Shown here in pieces: positions 1-11,127 of a stretch of 64,000 bases of DNA. Each line of letters begins with the position of its first letter. Position 1 is the stretch's first letter. The notes below the pieces were generated by a model. That model did not search any database. It had not been told where the DNA came from and saw only the letters and a list, made by a program, of their open reading frames with translations. The translations under genes were made by a program, and so were the position numbers. Origin of the DNA: Symsagittifera roscoffensis (lineage: Eukaryota > Xenacoelomorpha > Acoela > Convolutidae); NCBI RefSeq assembly GCF_963678635.1, contig NC_087065.1, positions 39,743,430 through 39,807,429 on the forward strand, read 5' to 3'.

Positions 1-84
1 TTTCTACTTGTCTTATTGGACTAATCAATTTTATGTGTAGGTTGCTATGACATCTAATACAGAAGAATTCCCAATTTTACATAT

Positions 85-507
85 TCAGTCAATTTTTGGC
101 GATCGAAATTATAATTTTTAACATCAAATCCCTGAAGTCAAATGTGAAAATAAATTTTTTCTCCGATCATTTTTTGCAAATTTCGGAGAATTTGAACAAT
201 GCCAATTTGGCCATGCTCTGGAATTATTAATGCGCACTTTGAAGATTTTTTTCATAATGCTGAAAGAGTAATGCAAATTATTTATGCGTGGCGAATTATC
301 CCGCGCAACGAAATCGTTCCAAATTGAACTGAGGCTGGCTAATCTGTCGTATTAATTTCGTGCGCTTCAATTTTTCACATTTGATGTTTGATATTGTCCA
401 AAATTTATAGTTTATCATTATTTTCTTTTCTGAATAACTATTCGATATAAATTAAGTGGCTCTCAGAATGTTCAGGGCTTTGCCCTGATATACGAGCAAG
501 TCTTGTT
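85..507 (+). mobile_element. diverged family B relative, 3' part
   Basis: The 3' end AGAATGTTCAGGGCTTTGCCCTGATATACGAGCAAGTCTTGTT carries the family B hairpin (CAGGGC-TTT-GCCCTG) and tail. The interior is family B-like (CCAATTTGGCC, GGCGAATTATCCCGCGC, CGTTCCAAATTGAAC). The 5' end is not recognisable, and the element may begin near the window edge. Confidence 0.6.
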
Positions 508-2419
508 AAGATCGTCTAGTCGTCCTACTTTATATCAGCTCCATTTTTCTTTGATGATTTGGCCTTTGAGAATAGAGACAGAATTGTTGGTCGGGGCGCC
601 GGAGTAATCCTGGGGCTGGATTAAGCGGGCAACTTGCTGTTTTCCAAATCCCATTTTCTTCAACACTTAACACGCTAAACGTTCTTGTTTCGCCAAATAG
701 ACTTGTCTCGCATAGACTAATTGAAAATGTATACGGCTTTCAGTAAATTTTCTGTCTCTTACAGTTGTGTTGTTTTAGTATTTGATTTACATAATTGAGG
801 TCAAAACAAGCTAGTTTTCGCCAGTTTGAGAAATTGGACTGACATATGGTGCGAAGGGTACATTTTGATATTTAAATGTCAACGGTACATAAACCGATAT
901 TCCTCTAACTAAAATGCGAACGCTTTAGATGTTATTAATGTGGCAGATGCTGTTTTAATGCCTGTTAGCTTAATGTATACATACATTCCAGTCCATTAAT
1001 TCCTGGAAAAATTGAGAGTTTGTTCAGTTATGGAATGTTATGCGATTCTGCTGTGGTGTCGGTTGCAGTTTTGATTTTCAAAAAATTTCTATAATATGTT
1101 TGATTACCAGTTGCATGTAACATGACTATTTTTGGCTGGTAAAACGCAAAGTTAGAATGCCAAATTCTACCAAATGATAATGAACAAAATTTGAGATCTT
1201 AAGTTTTATGGCCCTCCAGGCTATTTACCCGCCTATGGTGCACGTACAACAATATCGCGTTGAACGCGCTCGTTTTGCGGAAATGTTGATTAAACTGTCT
1301 GATATCTCATGCGTATTCGAAAAAAAACTGAAAAAGAAGCAATTAGCAGACAGTTATAATAGCAGAAAGTTAAGTATACATGCTTTTTGATTGCTCAAAA
1401 CATCGAAAAGTAAGCTCATAAGCAGAATGCTAGAATTGATTTCTGTTAAGACCACTAAAAATGAATAAATTGAAAGTCTTAACTTTGTTTGCTGTGATAA
1501 AGTCTTATTCCGCAAAAATATGTTCTCAGCATTTTCACTTAGGAGAAGCCTAACTAGTCTTGCGATTTACCAAGAATTTTGTTGTTTAGATATTGTGTCT
1601 GCCATTAAAAGCAGACCACAGTTTAATCCGATATTTTTTCCTCAGGGATTTTTGTCACAGATTGCTAGCGTTGCTAAGTCTTCAGATAGCCATGATTCAA
1701 CCAAGCAAGCAATTCATTGTATTATTTGAATTAAACAATCCTGCAATGCATTAAAGTGTTGGCAAGTCGAGACACATTGTATTAAACTGGATCTTAAGAA
1801 AGAGCTACAGGTTACTGCTCCGCTAAGTGAATTGTTCCGACCACCCATTTGGGCGAGAAAACTGATTTGAATTTTTTGGTATTCAGACTCAAATTTAGTG
1901 TCTCAAACTCAAATGCCGACATATCAATGATGACCAATTTGTCACTCTAAAGAATTAAACCTTTAATAAATTAATAAATATGTGGCAAAAACATAACATA
2001 CCTTCTAGATTTATCATCTCACTGAAATTTTAATTGCTAAAAAAATATGTTGTATTATTAATTTTTAGTTTAATCATATTTGTGATCCGAACATTTTATG
2101 CTACTTATCGGCTATCCGTGTTGAGGTTACAAAAACTGAAAGTCACTGGAAACGATTAAGTGCATTTTCAGTTTGTTACTTGTGATTCTTCTAGGTCATA
2201 CTGTTTACACATTCTATTCGCAAACTTTATCAAACAATCAAGGCTAAAAATTCATTTCACGAGCAAATGTGTGTATTTAAGAAGCTGCATCTTAGTATCA
2301 ACAGAGTTTGCCAATGAGCTGTTTGTCCACGGAACTATTATTTAAAAAATTGATTTAACCATCTGCTATCGTACGGGATGTTTTTTAGAGTGTCAATTAA
2401 CGAATTGATTTATCACTTA
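508..2419. other. no gene seen
   Basis: AT-rich non-coding DNA between the diverged family B relative and the hAT MITE. Open frames of 60-70 codons show no domain, no codon bias and no matching splice sites. Confidence 0.6.
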
Positions 2420-2427
2420 TATAGGTA

Positions 2428-2855
2428 CAGGGGCGGATTAAGGGGGGGCGGGGGGGCGGACGCCCCCCTCTCAGGGATTCGACCCCCTGCCGACCCAAAG
2501 GGTCCCCCCTTTGATACTCTTTCAGAAATCCATTTTTGGCGGACCGACCCTAAAATTTTTCTAAAGGCGCCTTTGGCGCCAATAAATACTAACTTTGAGG
2601 GGGAGCGCGCGCCAAAAAAAAACGCAATTTTTTTGTCAACATTTTTCAAAAAGTGCCCAAAAACGGCTTTTTTGACTGTTTTTTCAAAAATTTGCCTGCG
2701 GCGCAGAAAACTTTGCCAAAATAGGGGCAAAACAGTGCTTTGGGAGAGCTCGAAAAATCAATTTGGTTGAACTAAAAAAAAAAAGGTCGTCAAAATTTTG
2801 GAAATATTTTGGAAAATCCGCCCCCCCCCTCGAGAAAATCCTAGATCCGCCCCTG
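2428..2855. mobile_element. hAT-type MITE with perfect 8-bp target duplication
   Basis: The 428-bp element begins CAGGGGCGGAT and ends ATCCGCCCCTG. It is flanked on both sides by the same 8 bases, TATAGGTA (2420-2427 and 2856-2863). An 8-bp duplication and CAGGGGCGGATC-type termini are typical of hAT elements. The interior has runs of G and C next to both ends and no transposase. Long open frames across it on both strands come from GC-rich simple sequence and are not genes. The intact duplication indicates a relatively recent insertion. Confidence 0.9.
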
Positions 2856-3264
2856 TATAGGTAGTCTTAGTTTTTTCCAGAAAGTTGTTCTCGCTCTTAT
2901 TTTATTTTTTGCATTTTGTTTTTTGGTTGTTGTTTAAAAAATCAATTTAACTGCATTTGTAGAAGGAGGATGGACCAAACTTGAAGAGTTCAAACACGTG
3001 AATGAGTTTGTTTCAAAAATCATTTTTTGGAATTCTCAGCGAAAAAACAACAAACTATTCACAAAGTTATTACTATTCGTGATAATTTTGATTAAACTAG
3101 CCAGCTTGATAGCGCAGTGTAGTAGTGCGAAGCTTTTTTTCAACTTTACTCGCAAATAAGTGTTCATTAATTTGATGACAATTTTGTTTTGTTCACAATA
3201 TTGTAGCCTTGGAATTTCATACCATCTGTTCTCTGCTATATTTGCGGCTAGTGTTTGAGATTTT

Positions 3265-3340
3265 TTAAGCGTCCGTAACAGGATGATTAGCGTGTGAGAT
3301 TCATAATATGTTGATCGCAGATCGAATCCGAGGCTTATTT
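3265..3340 (+). tRNA. tRNA-Met-like pseudogene or SINE head
   Basis: The stretch GATTAGCGTGTGAGATTCAT, then AATATGTTGATCGCAGATCGAATCC, lines up with the D-arm, CAU anticodon loop and T-arm of elongator tRNA-Met. The acceptor stem does not pair, so it is not a working tRNA gene. A tRNA-derived SINE is likely. Confidence 0.4.
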
Positions 3341-4135
3341 CTACTTTTTCTTATTTCACTTTATTTGTGTTGAGCTGCTTTTTTTTGTCGTGTCCTCGTT
3401 AGTGTTTACGAGGCGCAGCTTCGCCTCTGTAAAAAAGATTTTAATCAAAGTTAATTCGTGTTAATCAAAAATAATTCAAAATAAATAAAGATTATTGAAA
3501 TTCAAGGTACTTGAACATGAGATAATTTTTGGCCCAAGTTCGAAAAATGAAAGTTTTTTATCTTTTTTTTGGTTTCCCTGAGTTAATTACACTTTTTTCA
3601 ACTGTCTCTTGGCTATGTTTGTTTTGGATCAACCAGAAGCCCGGGGTAGGTATCGAAAAAGTGTCAATGAACGAAATGAAGGCCCTTCATTTAGATGATG
3701 CTTTTTTCCGTTAGTTTTTCTAACACTCGATGTTTTTGTTTCACTGATTTTCGATTTGCTTAAAAAGTTTTCTTCGTATTCATTTGCTGAATGACAGATT
3801 AGAATAGGATTTCCAAATACAAAAAATTAAATAACAAAACAGTGTTTTTTAATTTCAAAACTTACCAGCGGATTAAAAACCTTTTTTAATGATCCAGTTT
3901 TTTCAAATTGGACTAATTTTGTCAGAAGGTGCCAACTGTAAAAGATGGTTGTATTTCAAAAAGGGTTTTGTTACGAATATCTTCCCTATAAAGAAACAAT
4001 TGAACAGTTAAGCATATACGAATTTGGTACCTTGTTAATTATCCCCCCCCCTTGCAATATGGGCAAATAGTTAACAAGATCCTCAAAAAGTTCTACGACA
4101 TCATATATTTTTTCCTCGAAAATGCCTCTGTGCTG

Positions 4136-4187
4136 TTCCATGGCTTAGTTCCACTACAGGATATCTTAGTTCCATGGCTTAGTTCCA
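4136..4187 (+). repeat. short direct repeat
   Basis: TTCCATGGCTTAGTTCCA occurs twice with 16 bases between (4136-4153 and 4170-4187). Confidence 0.85.
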
Positions 4188-5747
4188 TTGCTGATCTATT
4201 ACACTTGCGACAGCACGTGTGTCGCAATAGGGTACAAAACGTATGTAAATTTTGTTCGTCTTCTCACTTGCCGATAATTGGCTTTCTCGGCTTGTTTCTT
4301 CTAAAATAAATTTCACTTGTGACAAATAGGGGTATGAAATAGTATTTTTCATCATTTTTACCCTTGTGATTAGCAATTATACTGTTTCGCGTAAATAACT
4401 TAGTTCACAGAATGGTCAGTTTAGGAATGGTAAGTTTCACTGCTGACTTGCTCAATTTCTTTAAAGTTTAATTAAAACTACCATCAATTTGATAGTAATT
4501 GGGTGAACTTCTTTTTAAGTAATAACTAAGTTTTCAAATGAATTTCTTGAAAGATATTGATTGATTTTTTCCGTTTTTATGCCATTCATTTTTTCTGCTA
4601 TGGTTGTTTTGGCTTACTCTCTAAAGCATGGATACTCTTTTTGATTTCAACGGTTTTACTATAATTGGAAATTCAGTAATATTCATTTTTGGCTTGTATT
4701 ATATCGGTTTGGTCAATTTATGTTGCGAAATTTCGAGGACAACTTCAATTCCTTTGCGATTAAGTGTTTTTGTTGAAGTAGTTTTTTTTTTCAACTTTTT
4801 TCACATGAAGTTTTTGTTTTAGTTTTTTCATTTTCTTTAATTTTCATTTTCCAGACTTCTGTCTGTTTTTCCATTCAATATCTCGTGACGTTATGTTTTT
4901 TTTGTTCGCTGAAAGTGTTGCCTCTGCCAATTTTGTTCTTAGTGACTTCTGGCTCATTTTTGTCGGCTAGCTTGCCATGCTACTCTTGAGATGTATCGCA
5001 GATGGATGGTCCGAAGCTCGCCTCTGTGTATGAATGTTTTCCTTCAAGTATCCCAACATGCGGAATATCAACTTATTTCTGCTAAATTTTAGGTTTCAAA
5101 TGGGCTTGCATTTTTTATGCGAACTTCAACAGGAGGGTTTTCTTTTAGCGAAACTGACTAAAACGTTACCTTTTTGTGGAGGAAATTATAAAGAGAAATT
5201 TTTGATATGGTGTTATTTCAGAGACTTTTCAGGCGTGGTTCCGGTTCCAAAAAGTTGTTTCAAAAAATTCCTGGTCCGAGAAAAACTTCTGTTCGGAACC
5301 TTCTGAGTTCATTTACAGCAAATGGCTACTGTTTTTTTTTCAATGTCATCGAATGCATGTATACTACAGATGCCTTAGTTGGACTTCATTGTCACTTCAT
5401 TTGGGAGAAAAAAGATTTTCCAGTGAGAAAAGAGCTAATTGAGGAAAAATGCAGCTTGGTTTTTAGTTCCAAAAGCTGATTTCATTTTTCAGGTTTTCCA
5501 GAGGAATATCAAAACTGTTAATTGACCCAATTTTCAAATTGGATTCATTTTGTCAAGAAAAGTTTCAGTATAAAAATTCTCGAAGTTCACAGAGTTGTAA
5601 GTTGACTTAACCATTTTTCTATGAAACTCAAAAATTGATTTAATCTTTTTTCTAAGAAACTCAAAAGGTTTCGAAAAATTTTTTCCCGTTTTCTGTGAGC
5701 TCAATAACTCGTGTCCCATTATAGATTGGCTTCAGTTTTAAAGTGTC

Positions 5748-6212
5748 TATGAACGTAGTTCGCGATGATTTTTTTTTCCGTTATTTTTCCAGGAAAAGTC
5801 TTGAAATTTGTTCAGGCTGAAATTCACTTTTTCGCGGATTGTTTTTTCATTTTTTTTTCCATTTCAGTTCATTTGCTTTGTTATAAAAAAGGCAAACTCC
5901 CCCATCGAACAGCGAAAGCGTAAAGGTAACGCAAAACGTGATTAACTTCTAGTTTCGAAATATGACTTTGATTTACAGATTTCCCAGCGAATTAATTTTA
6001 ACCATTGATCCACTTTTCTCAAATTGAGTCAATTTTATCAAAAAAAGTGTCAATCGTAAAAAAAAAACTGTTCTGGAAATTCAAAGAGCTATAAGGCCAT
6101 ATGTTTTTTCTTTGAAATTGGAAAGTTAAGATTTGTTCAAAAAATATGCTAGTATTTTTTTCTGTTTATTGCGTTCATTGACTCTTTTCCAATGGTCTGT
6201 TGGCTATGTTTT
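5748..6212 (+). mobile_element. family A Helentron-like element, copy A1
   Basis: The 5' end is tATGAACGTAGT; the 3' end is GCGTTCATTGACTCTTTTCC followed by a hairpin and GGCTATGTTT. Internal markers are GGCAAACTCC, GTAAAGGTAACGCAAAACG, GATTTCCCAGCG and TTGATCCA. See the family comparison in the findings. Confidence 0.75.
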
Positions 6213-6639
6213 TATTTTAAGTCTCCCGCTTTGGTAGCAAATTTGAAATGAAGTTTTATCATCATGACTTCAAATCAAAACATAACTTTTTCCTGGTGAT
6301 TGAATGGATACTTGAGATAGTTTACAAAAAACAGTCGAATTTCGTTAATTTTTCTTATATCCAAAAGTGCCAATTTGGGTAACTTCGAAGTAATGGTTTC
6401 GTTCTTATTTTTAAGCCATTGCATTGTTTGTTAGCTCTCTGTTGTCTCTAAAAGTGAACCTCGATTAGACTATTCTGCAATCATCGTGCAACCATACGGC
6501 GTGTTTTCAACTCACAAAGTCAGTATTTATATTCAAATCGAATATAGACTTTTTTTGGGCTAACAACTTGTTTAACAATCACTTGAATCACTTGGTATAT
6601 TGTTTCATAATCAAATCAAATTTTCAAGCGTCTCCGGTA

Positions 6640-6712
6640 CACCTAGTCTGGAGGTAACGAATACTCCTGGTACGGCGTAGGTCCTGGATTTGAATCTGAC
6701 CAGGACCTGTTT
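6640..6712 (+). repeat. possible tRNA-derived repeat with 9-bp hairpin
   Basis: AGGTCCTGG and CCAGGACCT form a perfect stem around ATTTGAATCTGA, which resembles a decayed T-arm. It is tentative. Confidence 0.3.
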
Positions 6713-9688
6713 TTCTTTTTCGAACGGTAAACAATCAGTTTCAAAAAATTGGTCCGTTCGTTATTTGTTTGCTAATTTTTTCATTGTAGTTGTTTTTTAT
6801 ATCTTCATTTACTCCTGCAATTTGTAATTCTACTAGGCTTGACTTCGTATATTTTTCATTTTTTTTTGCTTAAAATTTTTTCGGTCTAAATAATTTCGGC
6901 TTATATTTTATCGTATTACTAACCCAATTTTGGGTAGTTCGAGGGAAACATAGTGTGTTTGCTTTCCTCAGGATCGAGCCACACGGTAAACATCTCAGAA
7001 TAGAATTTATAGTTCATGATTTTTAAATTTTCATTAAACGCCGTCGAATGTGTTTCTGGACGTGTTTTCCGCAAAAAGAACATCATCCCAGACAACATTT
7101 TCAAGTTTTTTAATTGTGTTTCCATCAAAAAATTTTCCGTTTTCTTTCGACTTAGTACTTCTTTTTGTTTCCTATCTGTTAGCTTGCAATGCTATTTTTG
7201 TGCTATCGCAATTGATGCGAAGCTCTGCTTCATCTCTGTGTTCTATTAGTGGTATTTTTTTTTTTGCAAGATTCATGGCGTCTAAATAATCAAAGGTGTC
7301 TTTATATTGCAAGGCAGAATTTTTGAATCCAATGTTCTGCTCAAAAAGCGGCTTCTTGATTTTTATTATTAGTGTTTTGTGAGTGGGGTGCTCCCGTACG
7401 CGATGTCATGGCTGATGACGCTTTGCCCTCCACCCAAGTTTTTATTTTGCATTAATACGGATAAATATGCTAATTTGTCAAAATATGGCAGGGATGATTT
7501 ATTTCTTTTTCTTCTTCATCTTCTTCTTTCACTGCCTCATTCATTGGAAGCAGCCAAAATTACCTAAGCTTCATTTTTGTAAGTCTTCCTGAACGCTAAA
7601 CTATTTGGGCAAATCATTTGGGCTTTTGATAATTATGAATTCCTGTCACTTTCCCGAAATACATCTTAAAAAGAAAGATGTTATGAAATCATAGTCTGTC
7701 CTTTCATGCTTGGATTTAGCTTCAAAAAGACGAGTATTGCCTCTGTTATTTTTTTAGCTGTCTTAATCGTACATAATAAATTGCAGAAAATTAGACTAGG
7801 ATACTTGACTTGTTTTTGAGTTATATTACCTGACTTAATTTCAGTTGGGCGTAAGTTCGGTATATAATCGATGCATAAAAATCGATTTTGGCTCCATGGA
7901 CAATTCCCTCGTAGTTGTTTCGGCTCATGCAATTGGAGGTAGGCTTGTGGTGGCGCCTATCTCGGGGCTAATCTGATGCTTGTTCTCGTGGGCAAGTGCT
8001 GCCGGGCTGCTTTCAAAACTGCCCCTTTATAAGGCTTATCTCTCCCCACTTTTGCTGACAGATTGACTCTTGCTTCCATTTAACTGCCGCAGTGATCATT
8101 AATCGCCCATCGCATTGGCTTCAGGGTCACTTAAATTGAGCATTTTTTCAGTCTTTATTTGCATTTTATTTGCGGTAAATTGGGAGCTCAATAAAGTTTT
8201 TGTCAGCTGCACTGCAAGGATTCTCATCCTAGAGGGAAGGATGACGCAAAGTGCATAAATATTAGAAAGGGGGAGAGAGATGAGGGTATAGTGGTTATGA
8301 TATGGGTGAATAGCGTATACCAGTATCTTTTATCTTTTTCCTCTAAGTTGCCGTATGGAAAGAGAGTTTGTGCTGCGAGCTGCGGTTGTATTGCTTTTTT
8401 TAAATATTATGGGATGCACTTGAGGGAACTGAGGCCATCGCTTCTTGATCTTGAGCCGCATAATTTCCCACTTATTTTCAGTTTGAGCTTGACAGACGTC
8501 AAACTTAATCTAAAATAAGAATTAGTTTCAATCTTTCAATGAGCAGGACATGGTTCCTTTTTATTTCTAATTTTTTAGCTGTATTTCTTGTTTTCTTTGC
8601 ATCGTTTATGCGTAAACAGTCCATTAATCTTGCTCAGTAATCAGTTTAAATTGGAATTATACAAGCTAATCAGTCTAAATAATATGTCAATCGTTAACTA
8701 CTGGAATTTTCTATTGGGTGAATTAAAAAAAAAAAACAGACTTTCTCGTTAAAATTTATAAAAAGTTTCTGAAAATTTATCCCAAAATGTCACAAAATTT
8801 GTGAGACAGTCGAAATGCTTTTGTTTTGAAAGGCCTTTGTATCTCATGTTTTTACTTTAGTTCTTGTTTTTAAGCTTTTTTGGGAACAAAAAATTAAATT
8901 TTTGCTGCTTTTGTTTCAGAAGTAGTGTAACAAAAGCGTACTTTAGGGTGCATATACAAAAAATTTTCATAGAAAAGAATGCAAAAAATTCATGAGACAA
9001 ATAAAAAAACATTCAGGTTTAAAGTTGCCGGTGGGCGCGCTGCGTGGCCGCTTCGCGGAGATGATCGGCTCTAATATTCGTATACAGTCCTACCCTCTGT
9101 TTGCAAGCTCGCAACACGTTGGTGCGACTGCTGCGGTCACTATTTTGTTGCTTATGTTGTTTGAACTAAGGATAATTCTCGGCCTGCCGGCTTTTAAACA
9201 CAATTATCGTTTGGGACTGTTTTCAGACTGTTTTGTATCGGACTGTTTTTTTCGTTCATTTCCATACTTTTCCGGACTGCTTTGTATGGGACTGTTTTGT
9301 ACAATTTTTGTTCAATATAAGCAAATCTGTTGTTTCAAAGTAGTAATTTTGCTCTAAATTTTATTTGATTTTACGTTCGCTTTATCTGTTGCGTTTTACG
9401 CAATCAATTTTAATGCTTGACCGACGTTGGCTGTGACTGAAAACAGTACATGTATTGCTCCTGAGCGTTAATTTTGAAAACTATGTATACAATATTCTCA
9501 GTTATATTTGCTTAATTGGTAAAACGATTGACGCATGCACACAAAGTCTAGGTTTTGAGGCCAGTTTTTCTTTAAAATATTTTAAATTAATTATCGCTTT
9601 CCTTTCAATTGTTTTTTTTTCTCTTGTATTTGAGAAGCTTTTATATATTTTTTCGCTTGTTTTGTTGCATCCCGCCCTGTTTTGAATG

Positions 9689-9800
9689 GCACGGCGACAG
9701 TTCGTTCACAGTGACCCCTAATGGAAAGCGACAATTGATCGTAATTTTAAAAAGCGACGATGCGAAAAGGGCGACTATTCGCTCCAAGCGACAATTAGTA
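9689..9800. repeat. unclassified CGACA-rich repeat fragment
   Basis: AAAGCGACAATTGATCG, AAAGCGACGATGCG, GGGCGACTATTCGCTCC and AAGCGACAATTAG follow each other. Repeated GCGAC words suggest the edge of a dispersed element. No termini were found. Confidence 0.4.
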
Positions 9801-10287
9801 AGGCAAAAAACCTTTGATCAGAAACAAATTTAATTCAAACATTGAATGAACAAGGAATTAAAAACACACGAACTGATAATCAAAGTTATTGGATCATCTT
9901 TAAGTAACTTTAAAATGTTATTATTTTGGTACTTCTTAGAAATTTAATCAATCGAAGTGGACTGATTTTTTCTTTGATATCCCGTTTGACCCTGAAAAAC
10001 CGAAATCAATTAATTTAGCAAGGAAAATATCTTGACCCTCTGAGAACATATCCAAACCCACTAATCTTTGTTTTTTAAGGATTGCCTAATTCACCCGCGG
10101 AAACCCAAACCTACTAACTGTTTTTCCTTTTGACAGCTTTTCATTCGTTTTAATTTAGTTGTTACAAAACTTGACTTCCCTATTGATGACCGCTCGACTA
10201 GCATAAAGCTCGACTAGCATAAAAATTTGAAAACATGACATTGTATTGACTGGCAGAAATTAAAAATCTTTGTTCTCAAAAATGAAA

Positions 10288-10368
10288 GGTAGACAGCTGG
10301 ATTCGAACCTACGCGGAAATAATCTACAACTAATCGAGAAAAACGCGTTAACCACTAGGACTTACGGC
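10288..10368 (-). tRNA. tRNA-like sequence (pseudogene or SINE head)
   Basis: On the - strand CCTAGTGGTTAACGCG resembles an A box and AGGTTCGAATCC a B box, at a spacing typical of a tRNA. The acceptor stem is not complementary. It lies just upstream of the MULE relic. Confidence 0.38.
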
Positions 10369-10404
10369 ATTGATTAAGTATACAGTCTCAGTTATACGTT
10401 TAAT

Positions 10405-11127
10405 ATGCGCAAATTCAGCATTGATCCATCAAAAGCTAGAGGCGGGTTTAACTTGGTTATTGATGGCTACAGGTTTAAGAAGAATAGTAAAAGCAAAAAC
10501 GCCCAATATTATGTTTGTACAGAAGCATCTTGCAAATGTCGACTTATCACAATTTTGCAAGTTACATATATTATAACGAACAAAAATAAACACACCTATG
10601 ATGCAAGTTTTGAAGATTTGGAGAAAGAAAAATTTCGACTGCAACTTTTTGACCAAATTGAAAGAAACCCAATTAACCAAATAAAAAAATACGACAGATA
10701 ATTTAAAAATTTCCATTTGATTTACAGGATTTTATTCCACCAGAATATTATCGAATTAGATCTTCACTTCTAAGAAAACGGAACAAATTTCTAGCTCTGA
10801 TTCCAAAATTAATATCTGAAGTCAAATTTGATGGGTTTGAGAAAAATATGGATAGTCACTTTTTTTTACTTGACATCAATTTCTTGCCGGGTTGGGCAAT
10901 TTTTGCAACCGAAAGCTCTCTGCGATATCTCCAACAGTCCGAAGTTATTTTTTTCGTTGTTATATACCCATCGAATTATACCCATCGATTATTGCGAACT
11001 TATCCAAGATTCAACTGAATTTTTTATTATAGACCCTAAATTTTGCGAACGACTAACGTGTGCGAGAACTGGCATTCTACTTGGAACAGAGAAGTTGGCC
11101 GAGTGCGACCTTCACTTTGGACTGTAG
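10405..11127 (+). pseudogene. FLYWCH zinc finger / MULE transposase relic
   Basis: The first part translates to a FLYWCH-type finger: ARGGFNLVIDGYRFKK, then YYVC, then C-K-C-RLIT and a later NKHTYDAS histidine region. This is followed by LFDQIERNPI. After a frame break near 10701-10722, which may be a decayed small intron ending tttacag, the sequence resumes with DFIPPEYYRIRSSLLRKRNK and later WAIFATESSLRYLQQSE. These match the segment that precedes the catalytic domain in Phantom/MULE-type transposases. The end, NVCENWHSTWNREVGR then PSLW, matches the conserved MULE C-terminal stretch. Most of the catalytic middle is missing, and there are stops and frameshifts. It is a dead, internally deleted copy; a host-domesticated gene is unlikely. 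Confidence 0.65.

Larger units (their letters stand above)
2864..5747. other. no gene; fragments of family A
   Basis: A family A 3' end lies at about 3530-3620 (TTCAACTGTCTCTTGGCTATG) and an internal family A piece at 3840-3960 (CCAGCGGATTAAAAA, TGATCCAG). Further family A-like stretches occur at 5170-5700. A tRNA-Met-like sequence is listed separately. The rest is unclassified. Confidence 0.55.
6213..10287. other. no gene seen
   Basis: Long non-coding stretch. The block 9000-9180 is richer in GC but has no consistent exon structure. At 9200-9305 the word GGACTGTTTT recurs four times with T-rich linkers. Open frames up to 121 codons (8992-9357) have no recognisable product. Confidence 0.5.

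Noticed and set aside
2413-2770. Long open frames on both strands at 2378-2770
   Set aside because: They lie across the GC-rich hAT MITE and are explained by its G- and C-runs.
8992-9357. GC-richer block with a 121-codon frame, considered as an upstream Kv4 exon
   Set aside because: The peptide has no S5, pore or S6 signature and no resemblance to Kv4. The GVGSHCWF-type or TVGYGD-type pore motif is absent.
10288-10368. Functional tRNA gene
   Set aside because: The A and B boxes are present, but the acceptor stem does not pair, so only a tRNA-derived relic is claimed.
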